NCBI RefSeq assembly: GCF_025994435.1
Contig: NZ_BAQK01000070.1
Coordinates: 36,714 to 100,713 of the forward strand
Origin: Gluconacetobacter johannae
Lineage (GTDB): Bacteria > Pseudomonadota > Alphaproteobacteria > Acetobacterales > Acetobacteraceae
Direction of reading: 5' to 3'
DNA length: 64,000 bases
The translations under genes were made by a program, and so were the position numbers. Below the pieces are notes generated by a model, which saw only the letters and a program-made list of their open reading frames with translations, was not told the origin of the DNA and made no database searches. Of the stretch, positions 25,514 through 33,404 are shown piece after piece. Position 1 is the stretch's first letter. Each line of letters opens with the position of its first letter.

Positions 25514-25925
25514 CGCGCGGGACGCGGGGTTCACCCTCATCGAGATGATCGTGGTCGTGCTGGTCCTGGGCCTGGTGGGCACGATGCTGATCGCGCGCGG
25601 GCCGCTGCATTCCACGACGATGGACCTGCGCGGCGCGGCGCAGTCGCTGGCCCTGGCCCTGCGCCAGGCGCGGATGCAGGCGATCGTCTCGGGCGCCGCC
25701 ACCACGGTCACGATCGACCCGGTGCATTTGGACTATGGGGCAGGGCGCGGCGCCCGCCAGGCCCTGCCGCGCGGCGTGGCGCTGGCCGCCGGCAGCGCCA
25801 CGGGCGTCACCTTCTACCCCGACGGCAGCGCCTCCGGCGCCCGGCTGGGGCTGGTCGAGCAGGGGCGGCAGGTCACCCTCCGCACCAACTGGCTGACCGG
25901 CGCCGTCACCGTGGACGGGCCATGA
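25503..25925 (+). CDS. lsdH: Type II secretion minor pseudopilin GspH
   Basis: A 140-residue minor pseudopilin with the cleavage site ARDAG|FTLIEMIVVVLVLG and the +5 Glu. The rest forms a short GspH beta domain (MDLRGAAQSLALALRQARMQAIV, GVTFYPDGSASGARL). TTG at 25503 is the likely start, overlapping the end of lsdF by 11 bases; this unusual codon is needed because no ATG or GTG precedes the pilin signal. Confidence 0.88.
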   Translation: MRNSARDAGFTLIEMIVVVLVLGLVGTMLIARGPLHSTTMDLRGAAQSLALALRQARMQAIVSGAATTVTIDPVHLDYGAGRGARQALPRGVALAAGSATGVTFYPDGSASGARLGLVEQGRQVTLRTNWLTGAVTVDGP

Positions 25926-26338
25926 GCCCCGTCATGCGCGACCGCGACGCCGGCTTCACCCTGATCGAGGTCCTGATCGCCTTCGTCATCGCCATGCTGG
26001 CGCTGGGCGTGGTCTACGAAGGGATGATCGGCGGCATCGCGGCCACGCAACTGTCCAACCGCACCGAGGAAGCGATCTCGCGCGCGCAGTCGCACCTGGC
26101 GGCGGTGGGTCACGGCCTGCGGATCGCCCCGCTGGTGCAGGGCGGGGACGACGGCAGCGGCTTCACCTGGCAGATCCGCATCGTCCCCGACCAGTCGGGC
26201 ACGGCGGACCATGGCTCCGCCATGGTGCTGTACCGGGTGGACGTCACCGAATCATGGCCCGACGCGACCCCGTCGGGGGGGCGTCGGGCGGTGGTGCTGC
26301 ACACCCGGCGGCTGGGCGCGCGGGTGGGCGCGCCATGA
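25922..26338 (+). CDS. lsdI: Type II secretion minor pseudopilin GspI
   Basis: A 138-residue minor pseudopilin; cleavage site RDAG|FTLIEVLIAFVIAMLALG with the +5 Glu. The soluble part is short, with SRAQSHLAAVGHGL typical of GspI. The start overlaps the lsdH stop by four bases (ATGA). GspI is thought to form the tip complex with GspJ and GspK, both encoded in this cluster. Confidence 0.88.
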   Translation: MSPVMRDRDAGFTLIEVLIAFVIAMLALGVVYEGMIGGIAATQLSNRTEEAISRAQSHLAAVGHGLRIAPLVQGGDDGSGFTWQIRIVPDQSGTADHGSAMVLYRVDVTESWPDATPSGGRRAVVLHTRRLGARVGAP

Positions 26339-26925
26339 GGGCCGGCCGCGACAGCGGGCAGCAGGGCTTCACGCTGGTCGAAATCCTGATTTCCCTGGTG
26401 GTCTTCTCGCTGGTGCTGCTGGCGCTGGAACGGGGGTTCCAGGCGGCGACGATGGTCTTCGAGCGCCAGCGCGGCATGCTGGCGGCGCAGGCCGAACTGG
26501 GCGCGGTCGACCGGTTCCTGCGCCATCTGGTCGAGGACGCCAACAACGGCGGCGCGCGGGACGGGCCGGTCTTCGTCGGGCGCGCCCACGGCTTCGCCCT
26601 GCGCGGCCGCCTGCCGCTGGCGCTGGGGGCCGATACGCCATTGGCCGATATCCGCCTGTCGGTGGACGACCGTCACCGGCTGACCGTCGTCTGGGCGCCC
26701 TACCGGCATGTGGTCGAACCCGCGCCCCCCACGCGGCAGGACATCCTGCTGGACGGCGTGCGGGGGATCGACTGTGATTATTTTTCGGGCGGAAAGTGGG
26801 ACAATGGATGGTATGGAAACGGTTTGCCGGAACTCGTGCGGATCCGGATCCTCTTTCCCGATGACGATCGGCGCCACTGGCCCGATATCGTCGCGGCGCC
26901 CATGACGGAACCCATGCCCGGCTAG
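26335..26925 (+). CDS. lsdJ: Type II secretion minor pseudopilin GspJ
   Basis: A 196-residue minor pseudopilin; cleavage site SGQQG|FTLVEILISLVVFSLVLLALE with the +5 Glu. The C-terminal GspJ beta domain follows (GAVDRFLRHLVEDANNGG, PELVRIRILFPDDDRRHWPDIV). ATG 26335 overlaps the lsdI stop. It is followed by a 116-bp gap that contains the AT-rich repeat copy at 26938, the only sizeable break in the operon. Confidence 0.88.
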   Translation: MRAGRDSGQQGFTLVEILISLVVFSLVLLALERGFQAATMVFERQRGMLAAQAELGAVDRFLRHLVEDANNGGARDGPVFVGRAHGFALRGRLPLALGADTPLADIRLSVDDRHRLTVVWAPYRHVVEPAPPTRQDILLDGVRGIDCDYFSGGKWDNGWYGNGLPELVRIRILFPDDDRRHWPDIVAAPMTEPMPG

Positions 26926-26937
26926 TAAAAGAACCCT

Positions 26938-26980
26938 GAACGAATAAAAGTTTTCTGATTCTTTTTTCAAAAGAAGCAAA
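26938..26980 (+). repeat. AT-rich dispersed repeat, family C copy 2
   Basis: GAACGAATAAAAGTTTTCTG then ATTCTTTTTTCAAAAGAAGC. Same order of elements as 1124-1168: an AATAAAAG core followed by a T-run/A-run inverted repeat that could form a hairpin. It interrupts the otherwise overlapping secretion operon between lsdJ and lsdL. Confidence 0.7.
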
Positions 26981-27041
26981 ATACTCCCTTGCCACCGGTC
27001 GGAACCCTGTCCTTGCCCGTCACGTCCCTGACACACGCTTC

Positions 27042-28088
27042 ATGATCCTCGGCGACCTGTTCATCTGGTGGCGGCGACAGATCGGGGAGATGATCCCCGA
27101 GCGATGGCGCCTGTCACGCTTTTCGGCCCGGCCGGTGATCGTCGCGGCGCTGGCGGACGCGCGGCTGGCCGTGTCGCTGGTCCGGCAGGGCACGTCCACG
27201 CCGGTCGGCGGCTGCGGCCTGTCCGACGGGGCGGACGACGGCGAGGCCACGGCCTGCCGCCAGGCCCTGTCCGATGCGTTGGGGGGCGGCGCGCCGGCCT
27301 CGACCGTGCTGCGCCTGCCGCCCGGCCTGCTGATGCAGCGCGATGTCGTGCTGCCGTCGGCCACGGGCGGCAGCCTCGATACGGTCCTGGGCTACGAGAT
27401 GGACCGGCTGACGCCCTTTCCCGCCGACCGGATCTGGTACGCCTACGACATCCTGCGCCGCGACCCCGACCACAAGCAGTTGCATGTGCGGCTGTCGATC
27501 GTGCCCCGCGCGGCGGTCGCCCCGGCGCTGGCCGCCCTCGCGCGGGTCGGGCTTCGGCCGGACGTGCTGGAAGACGCGGCAAGCCGGGCGGCTATCCCGA
27601 TGCGCGACGCCGCGACCCGGTACGGGCGGCCGCGTCGCGCCCGCATGGCGATGATCGTCGCGGCGGCGCTGCTGCCCGTCGTCGCGGGGGCGGCGGCGTT
27701 CTGGCGGCAGTCGGTCGAACAGGGGCATCTGGCGGCGCGGATCGCGCTGCTGCGCCCCGAGGCCGAGCAGGCCCGCGTGCTGCGCCGGCAGGCCGAGGAC
27801 CGTTCGGCCGGGGCGGGACTGATCGCGCGCGAACGCAGGCGGCTGGGCGACCCGATGGAGGTGCTGGCCGCCGTCACCCGCATCCTGCCCGACGACAGCT
27901 TCCTGACCGACCTGATCCTGCGACAGGGGCAATTGATCGTCAGCGGCCAGGCCGCCGCCGCGACGGGGCTGATCCAGGCCCTCAGCACCGATCCCCTGTT
28001 CCGGACCCCCGCCTTCGTCGCCCCGGTGACGCGGGTGGAGGGGCAGAATGCCAGCCTCTTTTCGATTCATGCGGGCGTCGGGCAGTGA
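27042..28088 (+). CDS. lsdL: Type II secretion assembly protein GspL
   Basis: A 348-residue bitopic protein. The cytoplasmic part (about 1-190) resembles the actin-like PilM/GspL fold (SLDTVLGYEMDRLTPFPADRIWYAYDIL is typical of GspL). A membrane segment lies near 205-222 (MAMIVAAALLPVVAGAAAFW), then a periplasmic PilN-like ferredoxin domain (MEVLAAVTRILPDDSFLTDLIL). It links LsdE to the platform. The stop overlaps the lsdM start by one base. Confidence 0.85.
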   Translation: MILGDLFIWWRRQIGEMIPERWRLSRFSARPVIVAALADARLAVSLVRQGTSTPVGGCGLSDGADDGEATACRQALSDALGGGAPASTVLRLPPGLLMQRDVVLPSATGGSLDTVLGYEMDRLTPFPADRIWYAYDILRRDPDHKQLHVRLSIVPRAAVAPALAALARVGLRPDVLEDAASRAAIPMRDAATRYGRPRRARMAMIVAAALLPVVAGAAAFWRQSVEQGHLAARIALLRPEAEQARVLRRQAEDRSAGAGLIARERRRLGDPMEVLAAVTRILPDDSFLTDLILRQGQLIVSGQAAAATGLIQALSTDPLFRTPAFVAPVTRVEGQNASLFSIHAGVGQ

Positions 28089-28717
28089 TGTCGCCGATCT
28101 CGAAACACACTCTCCCGTCGCGCCATGCCCTGGTCCGCGCCCTGCCCGAAGGGCGGGCGGGCCACGTGGCCGCCCTGGGCCTGTCGGCGCTCGTCGTGAT
28201 GCTGGGCTGGCTGCTGGTCGTGGGGCCGCTGTGGGGCTGGTACGGGCGGCGCGCCGAAACCCTCGCCCTCCAGCGCGACACGGTGGAACGGATGCAGGCC
28301 CTGTCGGCGGCCCTGCCGGGCCTGCGCCGCGCCGCCGCCACGTCCGCGCCGGGGCCGGCGCTGCTGATCGGCGGCGCGACGGACGCCATCGCCAGCGCCA
28401 ATCTCGAGGAGATGCTGCAACAGACGGCCTCGTCGATGGGGGCCAGCATCTCCAGCGCCGAGAATGTGCCCGCCGCCATGATCGGCCCGTACCAGCGGAT
28501 CGGGCTGCACATCGTGGTCGGCGCGTCGTTTCCCACCCTGGTCCGATTGATCGCCACCCTGGAACGTTCCGCGCCCGCCGTCGTTATCGACGGGCTGCAT
28601 ATTCACAAATCCGAAGACGAGGACGCGCCGGCCACGATGATGGAATGCGACATGTCCGTGTACGCGTTCCGCCGGACCGACAGCAGCGCGCCCCCGCCGG
28701 CCGCCCCCGCGCCATGA
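28088..28717 (+). CDS. lsdM: Type II secretion protein GspM
   Basis: A 209-residue bitopic protein: short basic cytoplasmic N-terminus, membrane segment at about 28-50 (GLSALVVMLGWLLVVGPLWGW), a coiled-coil stretch, and a periplasmic GspM/PilO-like domain (ANLEEMLQQTASSMGASISS). It partners LsdL in the inner-membrane platform. ATG 28088 overlaps the lsdL stop; its own stop overlaps lsdN (ATGA). Confidence 0.85.
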   Translation: MSPISKHTLPSRHALVRALPEGRAGHVAALGLSALVVMLGWLLVVGPLWGWYGRRAETLALQRDTVERMQALSAALPGLRRAAATSAPGPALLIGGATDAIASANLEEMLQQTASSMGASISSAENVPAAMIGPYQRIGLHIVVGASFPTLVRLIATLERSAPAVVIDGLHIHKSEDEDAPATMMECDMSVYAFRRTDSSAPPPAAPAP

Positions 28718-29223
28718 TCCGCACGACAGTCCGCCCGTCGCGCCGGGGCCGCGCCATGGCCTGCGGTATCGTATGGGCCGTCCTCTTTCCTCCCTTTTCC
28801 GCCCACGCCGCCGCGCCGGCCGCGCCGGGCATGGCCAACGCCGCACGGATCGCGGACTGGCAGGCGGTCATCCTGGCGCGTCCGCTGTTCAGCCGCACCC
28901 GCCGCCCCGAGGCCGCGCCGGATGTGTCCGCATCCGTGCCGCGGCTGGCCGGCATCGTCGTCAGCCTGGGGCGACGCCGCGCCATCTTCATGACGCCGGG
29001 CGCGGGGCGAGGACAGGTCGTCGATGCCGGCGCGACGGTCGGCCCGTGGCGGGTCCTCGCCATCGGGGTCGATTCCGTGCGCGTGACCGGCGCGGGCGGC
29101 GCGCAGACCCTGCGGCCGGACCGCGACCGCAGCGCCGACGGCAAGGCCGGCGCCCCACCTCCCGGCCTTTCCCAACCCGGCGACCAGAAGCCCGAAGACC
29201 AGATACCAGGCGGCACACAATGA
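28714..29223 (+). CDS. lsdN: Type II secretion protein LsdN, possibly the GspC equivalent
   Basis: A 169-residue protein with a signal sequence or anchor at about 20-40 and then ILARPLFSRTRRP, followed by a compact beta-rich domain: RLAGIVVSLGRRRAIFM, VVDAGATVGPWRVLAIG, VDSVRVTGAGGAQTL. That pattern resembles the homology-region (HR) domain of GspC and PilP, which contacts the secretin N0 domain. No other GspC is encoded in the cluster. The start is coupled to lsdM and the stop to lsdD. The C-terminus is a Pro/Gln-rich tail. The name lsdN follows the G. diazotrophicus cluster; the GspC role is my inference. Confidence 0.75.
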   Translation: MIRTTVRPSRRGRAMACGIVWAVLFPPFSAHAAAPAAPGMANAARIADWQAVILARPLFSRTRRPEAAPDVSASVPRLAGIVVSLGRRRAIFMTPGAGRGQVVDAGATVGPWRVLAIGVDSVRVTGAGGAQTLRPDRDRSADGKAGAPPPGLSQPGDQKPEDQIPGGTQ

Positions 29224-31577
29224 TTTTTCGCGATGATTCGTTTCCCCGCACGACCTGCCGCCGCCGACATGCGGGCCGGGTAGGGGTGATGCTGTGCCTG
29301 GCCGTCACGGGATGCGCCCCCGCGCATGCGCCGCAGGTGCGGCCGCTGCCCGGCCCGCTGTCGCTGGGCCGCGCCGAACCCGACATGACCGGCGGCCGGA
29401 TCGGGGCGGTGAACCCGGTCGGCCCGGTCCAGTACAGCTACGGGCGCGATGCGGTGCCGTATATTCCCGCGTCGGGGCAGGCGGGCGGTGTCGGCACGAT
29501 CGTGCTGAATTTCGCCGATACCGACATACGCGACGCGGTATCGCAGATCCTGACGGACATCCTGCATGTGAATTACGCGATCGACCCGGCGGTCAGGGGC
29601 CAGGTGACGCTGCATACTGCTGCGCCCCTGACGTCGGCGCAGGTCATGCCGGCCCTGCAACTCATCCTGTCCCAGGTGCACGCCACCCTCGTCCGCAGCA
29701 ACGGCCTGTACCGCATCGTGCCCGCGCAGGCCGAGGGGGGCGCGTCGCAGGGGGCGGGCACGCCGGGCCTGGCCGAGGGCGAGGCCCTGGGCGGCAGCGT
29801 CATGGTGCCGCTGCGCTACGCCGCCGCCGGAAACCTGGCCAAGGCGCTTCAGCCGTTCGTGCAGGCTGGGGCGCACGTCACGCCGGTGGACAGCGCGAAT
29901 GCCGTGATGGTCAGCGGCGAGCCCTCGGCGCGCAACACGCTGGTCGAGGTCATCCGCGCCTTCGACGTGGACTGGCTGGCCAGCCAGTCCTACGCCCTGC
30001 TGCCCGTGGATTCGGGAAACGCCCGCGACATGGCGACGGCCCTGCAAACCGCCCTGCACGGCAGCGGCGGGGCGCTGGCGCAGGTCGTCCAGGTCCTGCC
30101 GCTGGCGCGGGTCAATGCCGTCCTGGTCGTGGCCCGGGCCGCGCGCTATGTCGATGACGCGCGACGGCTGTTCGCGCTGATCGAACGCAACCGCCGCGCG
30201 ACCATGCGGTCGTGGCACGTGTTCTATGTGCAGAATTCCAGCGTGAACGACGTGGCCTATACGTTGCAGCAGGCGTTCACGCCGGGCGACGTGACGGCGC
30301 TGCCGCCCGAAGCCGCCGCCACCCAGGCCGGCCAGGGGGGCATCGGCGCCAATGTCATGGGCGGCGGCCTGGGTGGTGGCGGTCTGGCCGGCGGCGGACT
30401 GGGCGGCAATAATGCCATGACGGGCGGGTTGGGAAACGCCGGTTCCCTGTTCGGCGGGGGGCAGCAGGGTGCCGCGACGCCGGCCGCCGGCCAGCAGGGG
30501 GGCGGGGGACAGACGGCAGCCCAGCCGGGGGCGTCCAGCAATCCGCTGCTGGGCGGGCTGGACAGCACGGCCGGCAACGACGGCCGAAGCCAGGGGATGC
30601 GGATCATCTCCAACGCCCAGCACAACGCCATCCTGATCTACGCGACCGAGCAGGAAAGCGACACGGTCGAGCAGATGATGCGAAAAATCGACGTCATGCC
30701 CCTGCAGGTCCGCATCGACGCCGTCATCGCCGAAGTCCAGCTCAACGACGCGTTGCAGTACGGCACGCAGTTCTTCTTCAAATCCGGCGGCATCAACGGG
30801 GTTCTCAGCAGCAACAGCCAGACCATCACTGCCGGCACCCTGGCGACGGCGGCCTTCAGCCATACGCTGCCCGGCTTCATCATCGGCGGCGCCAGCGGCG
30901 GCGGCGCGCCGTTCGCCATCGACGCGCTGCAGAACGTGACCACGGTGCATGTCCTGTCGTCGCCGCAGCTCATGGTCCAGGACAACAAGGCCGCCCGCCT
31001 GCAGGTCGGGCAGTTGGTGCCGATCCAGATCGGCTCGCAATCCAGCACCATCGGCACGTCGATCTACAACCAGTTCACCTACCAGCCGACGGGCGTCATC
31101 ATGCAGGTGACGCCGCATGTCAGCGACGCCGGGCTGGTCACGCTGGACATCGTCCAGGAGGTCAGTTCCGTGACCTCGGCAAATTCCACCACCAGCAGCG
31201 CGATCGCCAACCCCACTTTCAACGACCGCTCGGTGTCCTCGCGCGTGGTGGTGCAGGACGGGCAGACGGTGGGGCTGGCGGGCCTGATTACCGATACCTC
31301 CACCCGCACCAACAGCGGCATCCCCTGGCTCAAGAACATCCCGGTGCTGGGTGTCCTGGCGGGAAACCAGAACAACAATCGCCAGCGGACGGAATTGCTG
31401 ATCCTCATTACCCCGCATGTCATGCACGACCAGCATGACGCCGTGGCGTTGATGGAAGACCTGCGCGACAGCCACCCCAACGCCGCGGTCGTCCCGGACG
31501 AATTGACCACGATGGGCGCGACCGGCAACGCCGATCCCCAGCAGCACCTGCGGCACAGGGTCGGCCTGTCGCCGTGA
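29220..31577 (+). CDS. lsdD: Type II secretion outer-membrane secretin GspD
   Basis: A 785-residue secretin. It starts with a lipoprotein-like signal (VMLCLAVTGC, Cys32), unusual among GspD proteins that depend on a separate pilotin. The N0 domain (IVLNFADTDIRDAVSQIL) is followed by N1 (SVMVPLRYAAAGNLAKAL), N2 and N3 (RSWHVFYVQNSSVNDVAYTL). N3 carries a long Gly/Ala/Gln-rich insert at about residues 363-447. The secretin core (MRIISNAQHNAILIYA, VEVHVLSSPQL-like region, VPIQIGSQSS) and the S region complete the protein. It forms the outer-membrane channel for LsdA. Start and stop both overlap their neighbours. Confidence 0.93.
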   Translation: MIFRDDSFPRTTCRRRHAGRVGVMLCLAVTGCAPAHAPQVRPLPGPLSLGRAEPDMTGGRIGAVNPVGPVQYSYGRDAVPYIPASGQAGGVGTIVLNFADTDIRDAVSQILTDILHVNYAIDPAVRGQVTLHTAAPLTSAQVMPALQLILSQVHATLVRSNGLYRIVPAQAEGGASQGAGTPGLAEGEALGGSVMVPLRYAAAGNLAKALQPFVQAGAHVTPVDSANAVMVSGEPSARNTLVEVIRAFDVDWLASQSYALLPVDSGNARDMATALQTALHGSGGALAQVVQVLPLARVNAVLVVARAARYVDDARRLFALIERNRRATMRSWHVFYVQNSSVNDVAYTLQQAFTPGDVTALPPEAAATQAGQGGIGANVMGGGLGGGGLAGGGLGGNNAMTGGLGNAGSLFGGGQQGAATPAAGQQGGGGQTAAQPGASSNPLLGGLDSTAGNDGRSQGMRIISNAQHNAILIYATEQESDTVEQMMRKIDVMPLQVRIDAVIAEVQLNDALQYGTQFFFKSGGINGVLSSNSQTITAGTLATAAFSHTLPGFIIGGASGGGAPFAIDALQNVTTVHVLSSPQLMVQDNKAARLQVGQLVPIQIGSQSSTIGTSIYNQFTYQPTGVIMQVTPHVSDAGLVTLDIVQEVSSVTSANSTTSSAIANPTFNDRSVSSRVVVQDGQTVGLAGLITDTSTRTNSGIPWLKNIPVLGVLAGNQNNNRQRTELLILITPHVMHDQHDAVALMEDLRDSHPNAAVVPDELTTMGATGNADPQQHLRHRVGLSP

Positions 31578-32410
31578 CGGGCGCCCGTACCAGGAAGGGC
31601 GACGGAGAACGCGACGGGGGCTTCGCCCTGTTGATCGTGCTGTGGACGCTGGTCCTGCTGTCGTTCCTGGTGTCCGTCGTCGTGACGTCGGCCGACCGGC
31701 AGTTGCGTACCGTCCATGCCATGCGCCGCGCGGCGCAGATGCGGGCGGCGGCGGATGGGGAAATCTGGCTGGGGATCTTCCATGTCCTCGACCGCTCGCC
31801 CGGGCACTGGAACGCCGACGGGCGCGAACATGTGCAGGCCGCGGGGGGCCTGACATCGCGCATACGCCTGGCCAGCGAGGCCGGGCTGGTCAATCCCAAC
31901 ATCGCCTCGCGGGCGCTTCTGGCCGCGCTGTTGCAGGTATGCGGGGCGCAGAAAATTCAGGCGGACGCCATCGCCGCCAACATGGCCGAATGGCGCAGCA
32001 CCGCCGGGCAGGGGAACGCCGCCCGGACGAAGGCGCTCTATCTTGCCGCCGGACGCCCTTATGCCCCGCCGGGCGACATGTTCCGCAGCGTCGATGAAAT
32101 CGGCCTTGTGCTGGGCATGACGCCGGCGCTTCTGCGCGCGGTGCGGCCGTACCTGTCGGTGACGCAGCAGAACGATCCGGACATCGCGCTGGCCGACCCG
32201 GCCGTCCGCCGGGCGCTGGAGATGGCCGGGGCGCCCCATGCGCGCACGTCGCCCGACAGCGGAAGGCCCGTGACCATCCTTGTCACCGTCGCGATGGATG
32301 ACGGCCAGGGGGGGCATGTGTCACGCCGGGCCACGGTCCTGCTGTCGCCGGGCGCGCGGGCGGGCGAGGATCCGGCCGGCAGGGTCCGTATCCTGGCCCT
32401 GGGGGCCTGA
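31574..32410 (+). CDS. gspK: Type II secretion minor pseudopilin GspK
   Basis: A 278-residue GspK-type minor pseudopilin. The N-terminal segment ERDGG|FALLIVLWTLVLLSFLV lacks the +5 Glu, as expected for GspK. A large soluble domain follows with LASEAGLVNPNIASRALLAALL (the two-helix domain) and SVDEIGLVLGMTPALLRAVRPYLSV. GTG 31574 overlaps the lsdD stop. It closes the operon, 12 bp from the convergent lipoprotein gene; I am not aware of an lsd name for it. Confidence 0.85.
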   Translation: MTGARTRKGDGERDGGFALLIVLWTLVLLSFLVSVVVTSADRQLRTVHAMRRAAQMRAAADGEIWLGIFHVLDRSPGHWNADGREHVQAAGGLTSRIRLASEAGLVNPNIASRALLAALLQVCGAQKIQADAIAANMAEWRSTAGQGNAARTKALYLAAGRPYAPPGDMFRSVDEIGLVLGMTPALLRAVRPYLSVTQQNDPDIALADPAVRRALEMAGAPHARTSPDSGRPVTILVTVAMDDGQGGHVSRRATVLLSPGARAGEDPAGRVRILALGA

Positions 32411-32421
32411 CCGGCCGCGCG

Positions 32422-32892
32422 TCAGATCCGGCCATAGCCGTGGGCCGTGACCGGGCGCGGCGTCAGGCGCGCCTTCTGCCCGGCGTCCGACAGGTCCGGC
32501 GTCCGGCCGTCAGGGGCCAGCGGCACGAGCGTGCGCTCCGGCGTCAGGACATAGCTGGAGCGTTCCGAGGTCGGCGCCGATTGCAGCTCGATGATCGTCC
32601 AGCTCTTGCCGCCGGTCGTGACGGTGCGTTCAACCCAGATGTCCCGCCAGCGGACATCGTGGGATGCGCCGACACTGGGCGAGGACTGGGTGGATGGACG
32701 CCGCAGGACGCGAAGATGGTAGATGCCCTGACGGGCATCGGGCGGTCCGTCCAGGACCAGCGCCACGGATCTGTCCCAGCCATCGGAATTTCCGTTCTGG
32801 TAGCCGTACCAATCCCCGAAAACCGGCCGTGGGTGGTTCATGCATCCCACAAGGGGCAGCGCCGCCGCCAGCAGCCACAATTTGCCACGCAT
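32422..32892 (-). CDS. Lipoprotein of the FGDWYGY pair (copy 1)
   Basis: A 156-residue predicted lipoprotein: signal then lipobox LPLVGC. It shares PVFGDWYGY, VLDGPPDARQG and a C-terminal LTPRPVTAHGYGR with the product of 35688-36173, so the two are paralogues about 3 kb apart. GGTGGA precedes the ATG at 32892. No family recognised; the mature part is predicted beta-rich with conserved Trp and Gly. Whether it serves the envelope or secretion machinery is unknown. Confidence 0.72.
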   Translation of the reverse strand: MRGKLWLLAAALPLVGCMNHPRPVFGDWYGYQNGNSDGWDRSVALVLDGPPDARQGIYHLRVLRRPSTQSSPSVGASHDVRWRDIWVERTVTTGGKSWTIIELQSAPTSERSSYVLTPERTLVPLAPDGRTPDLSDAGQKARLTPRPVTAHGYGRI

Positions 32893-32950
32893 CTGCGTTC
32901 CACCGAACAGGTTGCCGGCAGTCAAACGCGCCGCGCGGGGCGATGTTCCG

Positions 32951-33349
32951 TCAGGAGGGCGCGCCGGCTTTCTTCGTGGCCCGGTCGCAGAGGGCGCGCC
33001 GCTCCGGGATGTCGAAATCCGTGAGCCTCATGACGCTCGCGGTTTCCGAATGGAGAACCCCCGCCGTTCCGTACGCATAGTCCACATTCCCCGAATGGTC
33101 CCTACGCACCGCGCCCGTCTTCCGGATCAGGCCGTCCAGCAACGGCGTCGCGGTCTCATGTGCGGCAAGCGCGTTGGTGATGCAGAAATTAAGATAGCCG
33201 GCCAGCCGCGCATCGGGGGCGCCGTCGATCGCGGCCTGCGCCGAAAGCAGGGCCGGCGAGGCTCTGTCCCGTGCCATGACCGACGCCGCCATGAGGGTCA
33301 TTGCCAGGGCCATTGCGGGAAATATTGCCAATAAAGGATAGCGCATCAT
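32951..33349 (-). CDS. Small exported protein of unknown function
   Basis: A 132-residue protein with a clear signal peptide (residues 1-27, ending SVMARD). The mature part is about 105 residues, alpha-helical in look, with two cysteines (FCITNAL and RALCDRA) likely forming a disulfide. No family recognised. Its start sits at the scar of a truncated Rossmann-fold gene that follows the GMC oxidoreductase gene (33355-33404); AGGATGAAAA within the scar acts as its ribosome-binding site, so it may now be expressed as part of the oxidoreductase operon. Confidence 0.65.
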   Translation of the reverse strand: MMRYPLLAIFPAMALAMTLMAASVMARDRASPALLSAQAAIDGAPDARLAGYLNFCITNALAAHETATPLLDGLIRKTGAVRRDHSGNVDYAYGTAGVLHSETASVMRLTDFDIPERRALCDRATKKAGAPS

Positions 33350-33354
33350 TTTTC

Positions 33355-33404
33355 ATCCTGCGGCCCATGTCGCCCGTCGCACCCGTCACCAGGACTGTCG
33401 TCAC
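33355..33404 (-). pseudogene. Truncated start of an NAD(P)-binding Rossmann-fold gene
   Basis: A GTG start overlapping the GMC oxidoreductase stop (GTGA) opens a frame reading VTTVLVTGATGDMGRR, a textbook N-terminal beta strand plus GxxGxxG dinucleotide loop of NmrA/epimerase-type proteins. After about 16 codons the frame loses all protein character and runs antisense-like through the next gene. The rest of the gene has been lost, most likely by deletion. Confidence 0.6.

Noticed and set aside
28584..31856. A 1090-residue minus-strand frame opposite lsdM-lsdD-gspK
   Set aside because: It spans several real genes on the other strand and has no domain; caused by GC bias.
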